Source of the DNA: Oscillospiraceae bacterium
Lineage (GTDB): Bacteria; Bacillota; Clostridia; Oscillospirales; Acutalibacteraceae
Reading direction: 5' to 3'
DNA length: 10,476 nt
NCBI GenBank assembly: GCA_022508705.1
Contig: JAFLUO010000066.1
Coordinates: 1-10,476 of the forward strand
Within the stretch, counting starts at the first letter, position 1, and the number at the start of each line of letters is the position of its first letter. This document shows, in pieces, positions 7,185-10,476 of the stretch. The translations under genes were made by a program, and so were the position numbers. Under the pieces are notes generated by a model. The model was given only the letters and a program-made list of their open reading frames with translations. It was not told the DNA's origin and made no database searches.

Positions 7185-9413
7185 ATGAGAAATACAGTTA
7201 ATATCAATAAAAATTGGACATTTCTTAAAGAAAGCGCAAGCAGTACGGTTGACTTACCCCATACCTGGAACGGTATTGACGGTCAGGACGGTGGAAATGA
7301 TTATTACAGAGGTATCTGCACCTATGAAAAGGAATTGTCTAAAGCAGATATGCCTTTTGGCGATGAGGTTTATATTCAGTTTGACGGTGTAAATTCAAGC
7401 GCAAAGGTTTATTTTAACGGTAAGGAAATAGTCGTTCACCACGGCGGGTATTCAACCTTCAGAGCAAAGCTTGAAAATATACAGGACAATAATGTAATAA
7501 AGGTTGAGGTTGATAACAGCCCTAATGATTTTGTTTATCCTCAGCAGGCAGATTTCACCTTTTACGGCGGTATCTACCGTGATGTTACACTTATCGGGGT
7601 AAACAAGAACCATTTTGATTTGGATTACTTTGGCGCGTCAGGCATTACGGTAACGCCTGTATTCCACGGAAATAAGGCAGAGGTTAATGTAAAAACATTT
7701 GTAAAAGGCAGTGGAGAGGTTAAGGTTACTGTTGACGGCAAGGAGTTAACGGGCAGTGATGTAACCTTTGAAATTGAAAATCCGCATTTGTGGAACGGCA
7801 CAAAAGACCCGTATCTTTACACGGCAAAGGCAGAGCTTACTGTAAATGGTGAGGCTGTTGATGAGGTAACGGTGCATTTCGGTATCCGCAGTTTTGAAAT
7901 AAATGCACAGAAAGGTTTTATCCTCAACGGAAAGGAATATCCGCTCAGAGGTGTTTCGCGCCATCAGGACAGACCCGAAATCGGTAACTCTCTTCTTTAT
8001 GAGCATCATAAAGAAGACATAGAGCTTATATGTGAAATGGGGGCCAATACTGTCCGTCTTGCTCACTATCAGCATTCTCAGTATTTTTATGATTTGTGTG
8101 ACGAAAAAGGCCTTATTGTGTGGGCTGAAATCCCGTATATTTCAAAGCATCTTCCAAACGGATTTGACAACACAAAATCGCAAATGACAGAGCTTATATG
8201 CCAGAATTATAATCACCCGAGTATTGTTGTATGGGGGCTTTCCAATGAAATAACTATGGCAGGCTCTAATTCCGATTTAATAAAAAATCATAAAATGCTC
8301 AATGATTTAGCGCATAAACTCGATATTACAAGACCTACAACCGTTGCCGTTATAACGATGTGCAGTCCGGAGGATGAATATGTTCATATAAGCGACGTAG
8401 TTTCTTATAACCATTATTTCGGTTGGTACGGCGGAAATGTAAATATGTACGGCCCGTGGTTTGATAATTTTCATAAAAAATATCCGAACAAGGCCATAGG
8501 GCTGAGTGAATACGGTTGCGAAGCGCTCAACTGGCATACCTCAGACCCAACGCAAGGGGATTATACCGAGGAGTATCAGGCATATTACCATGAGGAGCTT
8601 ATTAAAACTATTATAGACAGGCCGTATTTATGGGCAACACATGTTTGGAATATGTTTGATTTTGCTGCCGATGCAAGAGCCGAGGGCGGCGAGAACGGCA
8701 TGAACCATAAGGGACTTGTTACGTTTGACAGAAAGTACAAAAAGGACAGCTTTTATGCTTATCAGGCTTGGCTTTCCGATAAGCCCATGCTCCACATCTG
8801 CGGTAAGAGATATGTTGACAGAGTTGAGGCTGTAACAAAGGTTACCGTTTATTCAAACAGTGACGAGGTTGAACTCTTTGTGAACGGTGAAAGTATTGGT
8901 AAGCAGTCAAAAGGCAAATATCCGTTCTTTTATTTTGATGTTCCGAATGAGGGCGAAACCGTTATTACCGCTAAAGCGGGTGATTTAACCGATGAAAGTA
9001 GAATAAAAAAGACAGATACCTTTAACGAAAGCTATACAATGAAAGAGGAGGGTGCAGTAATAAACTGGTTTGAGATAAATACACCCCCAGGGTACTATTC
9101 TGTTAATGATACAATCGGTGATATTCTTTCCACCTTCAGAGGTAAAGTTGCCGCATTGATTATTGCGAAAAAAGCGCTGTCGGTCTTAAATTTGGATAAG
9201 GACAAAAAACCGAAGGATAAGAAGCAGAAGAAAAAATCAGGCAAAAAGAGCAAAGGACTTTCAATAATGGGTATGCCCGTGGGTAAAACAATGATTGAAA
9301 TGGGCAAAGGCTTTACGGTAAAAAGAGCTTTAACAATGGCAAGCGGTATGTTTACAAAAGAACAGATTTTAGAGTTCAATGCAATCCTGAACAAGGTTAA
9401 AAAGCCTAAATAA
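7185..9413 (+). CDS. Glycoside hydrolase family 2 enzyme (beta-glucuronidase or beta-galactosidase type)
   Basis: This is a 742-residue retaining exo-glycosidase without a signal peptide, so cytoplasmic. Domains: GH2 sugar-binding jelly roll (about 1-140, with LPHTWNGIDGQDGGNDYYRG), Ig-like sandwich (about 148-240), TIM barrel (about 241-525) and a second Ig-like, DUF4982-type domain (about 540-610, VYSNSDEVELFVNGESIG). The acid/base is Glu355 (WGLSNEI) and the nucleophile Glu442 (IGLSEYG). NHYFGWYGG and HVWNMFDF are active-site loops. G-M-Asn507-His-Lys509-G aligns with the N-x-K that binds the glucuronate carboxylate in beta-glucuronidases, but similar motifs may occur in other GH2 enzymes, so specificity stays open. 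Residues about 620-742 form an extra tail: a short hydrophobic helix, a Lys-rich linker (about 670-690), then a helical segment ending FTKEQILEFNAILNKVKKPK. The symporter upstream presumably delivers the substrate. Confidence 0.93.
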   Translation: MRNTVNINKNWTFLKESASSTVDLPHTWNGIDGQDGGNDYYRGICTYEKELSKADMPFGDEVYIQFDGVNSSAKVYFNGKEIVVHHGGYSTFRAKLENIQDNNVIKVEVDNSPNDFVYPQQADFTFYGGIYRDVTLIGVNKNHFDLDYFGASGITVTPVFHGNKAEVNVKTFVKGSGEVKVTVDGKELTGSDVTFEIENPHLWNGTKDPYLYTAKAELTVNGEAVDEVTVHFGIRSFEINAQKGFILNGKEYPLRGVSRHQDRPEIGNSLLYEHHKEDIELICEMGANTVRLAHYQHSQYFYDLCDEKGLIVWAEIPYISKHLPNGFDNTKSQMTELICQNYNHPSIVVWGLSNEITMAGSNSDLIKNHKMLNDLAHKLDITRPTTVAVITMCSPEDEYVHISDVVSYNHYFGWYGGNVNMYGPWFDNFHKKYPNKAIGLSEYGCEALNWHTSDPTQGDYTEEYQAYYHEELIKTIIDRPYLWATHVWNMFDFAADARAEGGENGMNHKGLVTFDRKYKKDSFYAYQAWLSDKPMLHICGKRYVDRVEAVTKVTVYSNSDEVELFVNGESIGKQSKGKYPFFYFDVPNEGETVITAKAGDLTDESRIKKTDTFNESYTMKEEGAVINWFEINTPPGYYSVNDTIGDILSTFRGKVAALIIAKKALSVLNLDKDKKPKDKKQKKKSGKKSKGLSIMGMPVGKTMIEMGKGFTVKRALTMASGMFTKEQILEFNAILNKVKKPK

Positions 9414-9497
9414 TCATATATTTTTGTATGTTTTAATCAATTACTTTAAACCGATACTTTTTCATAAAAAACGGAGTATCAAATATTTAAAAAAATA

Positions 9498-9538
9498 AGC
9501 GGCAAGGACTTTTCCTCGCCGCTGTTTTTGTATTTTTT
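9498..9538. terminator. Bidirectional intrinsic terminator between the GH2 and GrpB genes
   Basis: AGCGGC (9498-9503) pairs with GCCGCT (9518-9523). After one mismatch, AGGA pairs with TCCT around a CTTT loop. GTTTTTGTATTTTTT follows on the plus strand. On the minus strand the stem runs into TTATTTTTTT, so it serves both convergent genes. No gene lies between 9414 and 9546. Confidence 0.88.
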
Positions 9539-9546
9539 AAGACCTA

Positions 9547-9593
9547 TCATTCCCACTCGAAAAGGCTTAAACAAACCTGTTCAGGGATTATCT
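9547..9593 (-). repeat. Gene-end repeat, copy 1 (+1-frame CLSLFEWE tail)
   Basis: On the minus strand this starts at GATAATCCC and ends at GAGTGGGAATGA. The GrpB frame enters it and stops as CCC TGA (stop 9581-9583). The +1 frame, from GAA at 9582, is open for 11 codons reading EQVCLSLFEWE and stops at 9547-9549. Plus-strand 9550-9590 matches 10350-10390 at 37 of 41 positions. A weak hairpin AGGTTT-GTTT-AAGCCT inside an outer TCCC/GGGA pairing is also possible. The terminator at 9498-9523 follows. Confidence 0.7.
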
Positions 9594-10177
9594 AAATGAC
9601 CTCTATTATTTTGCTGATATCTATTACCGTAATACTTTTTTGCTTTGTCAGTCTGTTCCACGATAAAACTTGTTTTGGCGAATGTATATCCGTCTCTGTT
9701 ATGTTCGAACTTTTTCCAGAGTGATAGTTTCAATTCCTCATATTGCTTTGCCAATAAAGGATTATCGTTCAAATAGTCACGGAAATAGAGTTCATCATTA
9801 TCTCCCCTATATCTCAAATGAAGATGAAATACCTTTTCTGCAAAACCTTCGCTTGTGTATCCTCGGTTAAACGATTTTCTGTCAGGTTGCTCCGACATAC
9901 ATATGTAGCCGTTTTGAACAAGAATTTCTTTGACATTTTCCATAGACAATGATATTGGCAGTTCCACAAGGATATCAATAATCGGCTTTGCCCATATACC
10001 GTCAATCGCCGTACTCCCTATATGGCTGATTCTTATATTCTCTATCGGCAAAACGCCTGACAGCCTTTTATGCTCATCAGCGTACCAACTATTCCATATT
10101 TCTTTATGCTCGGTGAGAATTATAGGGAATAGTTCCCACAATTCTTCTAATGTCATTTCAAATAAAGCCTTACCCAT
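9581..10177 (-). CDS. GrpB-family protein (nucleotidyltransferase-like fold)
   Basis: This is a 198-residue cytoplasmic protein of the GrpB (UPF0157) family, which has a nucleotidyltransferase-type fold and no firmly established substrate. The family signature HIGSTAIDGIWAKPIIDILVEL occupies residues 52-73. Gly54-Ser55 and Asp68 correspond to the GS and carboxylate positions of the nucleotidyltransferase core. FHLHLRYRG and the C-terminal YTFAKTSFIVE helix also fit. The start at 10177 is chosen for the GAGGG at 10182-10186. The longer frame, starting at 10240, would begin upstream of the expected transcription start. The end is odd: after the usual YYGNRY finish, the frame adds QQNNRGHLDNP, with the last three codons and the stop lying in a repeat that recurs at 10347-10396. 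It is monocistronic and convergent with the GH2 gene. Confidence 0.9.
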   Translation of the reverse strand: MGKALFEMTLEELWELFPIILTEHKEIWNSWYADEHKRLSGVLPIENIRISHIGSTAIDGIWAKPIIDILVELPISLSMENVKEILVQNGYICMSEQPDRKSFNRGYTSEGFAEKVFHLHLRYRGDNDELYFRDYLNDNPLLAKQYEELKLSLWKKFEHNRDGYTFAKTSFIVEQTDKAKKYYGNRYQQNNRGHLDNP

Positions 10178-10181
10178 ATAT

Positions 10182-10186
10182 CCCTC
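10182..10186 (-). promoter_or_regulatory. Ribosome binding site of the GrpB-family gene
   Basis: GAGGG on the minus strand, four bases before ATG 10177. It supports the short start over the in-frame ATG at 10240. Confidence 0.7.
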
Positions 10187-10211
10187 TGCCAAATCTAAAT
10201 ATGTTAATATA

Positions 10212-10240
10212 ATTATAACGCAAAATATATATTTTTTCAA
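10212..10240 (-). promoter_or_regulatory. Sigma-A promoter for the GrpB-family gene
   Basis: On the minus strand, TTGAAA (10235-10240) is followed after 17 bases by a perfect TATAAT (10212-10217). The start point would fall near 10205, leaving a leader of about 30 nt before the ATG at 10177. Confidence 0.85.
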
Positions 10241-10276
10241 TCAATCATGGCATACTCATCAAAAATGCTACAATGT

Positions 10277-10307
10277 AAAAACAGCGGCAGAGAGAAATCC
10301 CTGCCGC
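10277..10307 (-). terminator. Intrinsic terminator for the gene at the right edge
   Basis: On the minus strand GCGGCAGGGA pairs with TCTCTGCCGC (10 bp, one G-U) around a TTTC loop, followed by TGTTTTTA. No T-run follows on the plus strand, so it acts leftward only, about 75 nt after the stop at 10381. Its GCGGC core is shared with the terminator after the other repeat copy. Confidence 0.82.
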
Positions 10308-10346
10308 CGAATGAATTTTATTACTTATAAATCACATGTTGCTATT

Positions 10347-10396
10347 TTATTCCCACTCGACAAGGCTTAAACAATCCGGTTTAGGGATTATTATCT
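10347..10396 (-). repeat. Gene-end repeat, copy 2 (+1-frame CLSLVEWE tail)
   Basis: On the minus strand GATAATAATCCC leads to GAGTGGGAATAA. The frame entering from the right edge stops as CCC TAA (stop 10381-10383). The +1 frame, from AAA at 10382, is open for 11 codons reading KPDCLSLVEWE and stops at 10347-10349. Compared with copy 1 it has one extra AAT codon before CCC, which keeps the frame relation, and four substitutions within 41 positions. Confidence 0.7.
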
Positions 10397-10476
10397 GCCG
10401 TATCTGTGTGTCTTTTGATTATTTGAATTATCCATATTATACAGCCTATATACCCTCTTGTTATCATTTTGTTATC
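10381..10476 (-). CDS. C-terminal end of an unknown protein, cut by the window edge
   Basis: The minus-strand frame is open from the right edge for 31 codons and stops at 10381-10383. It shows a hydrophobic stretch, GYIGCIIWIIQII, followed by KRHTDTADNNP. This would fit the last membrane segment and short polar tail of a membrane protein. An internal ATG at 10467 exists, but no ribosome binding site can be judged. The last codons (DNNP) and stop come from the gene-end repeat, as in the GrpB gene (DNP). The terminator at 10277-10307 lies downstream, supporting a real transcript end. Too little is visible to name it, and it may be a chance open frame. Confidence 0.4.
   Translation of the reverse strand, partial: DNKMITRGYIGCIIWIIQIIKRHTDTADNNP

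Noticed and set aside
9547..9562. Gene-end repeat as a guaA 3'-end attachment site, because GAGTGGGAA-stop resembles the IEWE end of GMP synthase
   Set aside because: Only the EWE-stop matches. The preceding codons (CLSLF / CLSLV) are unlike GMP synthase, no integrase is present, and the 800-bp interval holds just GrpB.
10178..10240. Hydrophobic N-terminal extension of the GrpB gene, looking like a signal peptide
   Set aside because: Its ATG lies in the -35 box of a TTGAAA-N17-TATAAT promoter, upstream of the expected transcript start. GrpB proteins are cytoplasmic, and a good ribosome binding site precedes the ATG at 10177.
9547..10396. CRISPR array
   Set aside because: There are only two copies, 800 nt apart, with a protein gene between them and no cas genes.

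Overview
The window looks like part of a low-to-moderate GC Firmicute, most likely a gut Clostridia member (Oscillospirales or Lachnospirales type). This is inferred from three things: the A/T-rich gaps with TTGAAA-N17-TATAAT promoters, the GGAGG-type ribosome binding sites, and the protein families present. These are a giant secreted vWA/SpaA-like protein, a GPH sugar symporter with a GH2 glycosidase, and a GrpB protein. No rRNA, tRNA, CRISPR array, insertion sequence or phage gene is visible.

Layout. (1) Positions 1-4958 (+) hold the 3' part of a very large cell-surface-type protein. Its start lies left of the window. It has a LamG/ConA-like region, a von Willebrand A-like region with a degenerate metal site, a short helical segment and a C-terminal Cna-B/SpaA-like domain, but no visible wall anchor. 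(2) A perfect 15-bp hairpin at 4961-5004 acts as terminator for this gene and for the convergent minus-strand gene. (3) Positions 5067-5582 (-) encode a small P-loop NTPase/kinase-like protein. (4) Positions 5583-5817 are a divergent control region with one strong sigma-A promoter per direction; a 7-7-7 inverted repeat overlaps the rightward -35 box. (5) Positions 5818-9413 (+) are a two-gene glycoside-use operon: a MelB/UidB-like GPH sugar:cation symporter and a cytoplasmic GH2 glycosidase with an unusual Lys-rich C-terminal tail. The symporter would import a small glycoside, perhaps a beta-glucuronide or beta-galactoside, which the GH2 enzyme would cut in the cytoplasm. (6) Positions 9581-10177 (-) encode a GrpB-family protein with its own promoter, convergent with the GH2 gene. 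(7) The right edge carries the last 31 codons of another minus-strand reading frame.

The most unusual signal is a roughly 47-nt direct repeat lying across the 3' ends of both rightmost minus-strand reading frames (9547-9593 and 10347-10396), with copies exactly 800 nt apart. In both copies the upstream frame runs into the repeat and stops directly after a CCC proline codon (CCC TGA, CCC TAA). Beyond that stop, the +1 frame stays open for 11 codons and ends in the same peptide pattern, CLSL(F/V)EWE-stop. Each copy is followed by a GCGGC-stem terminator. This could be a gene-end module with a hidden +1-frame C-terminal tail, a conserved 3' RNA element, or a small mobile repeat that supplies stop codons. 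The window alone cannot decide between these.
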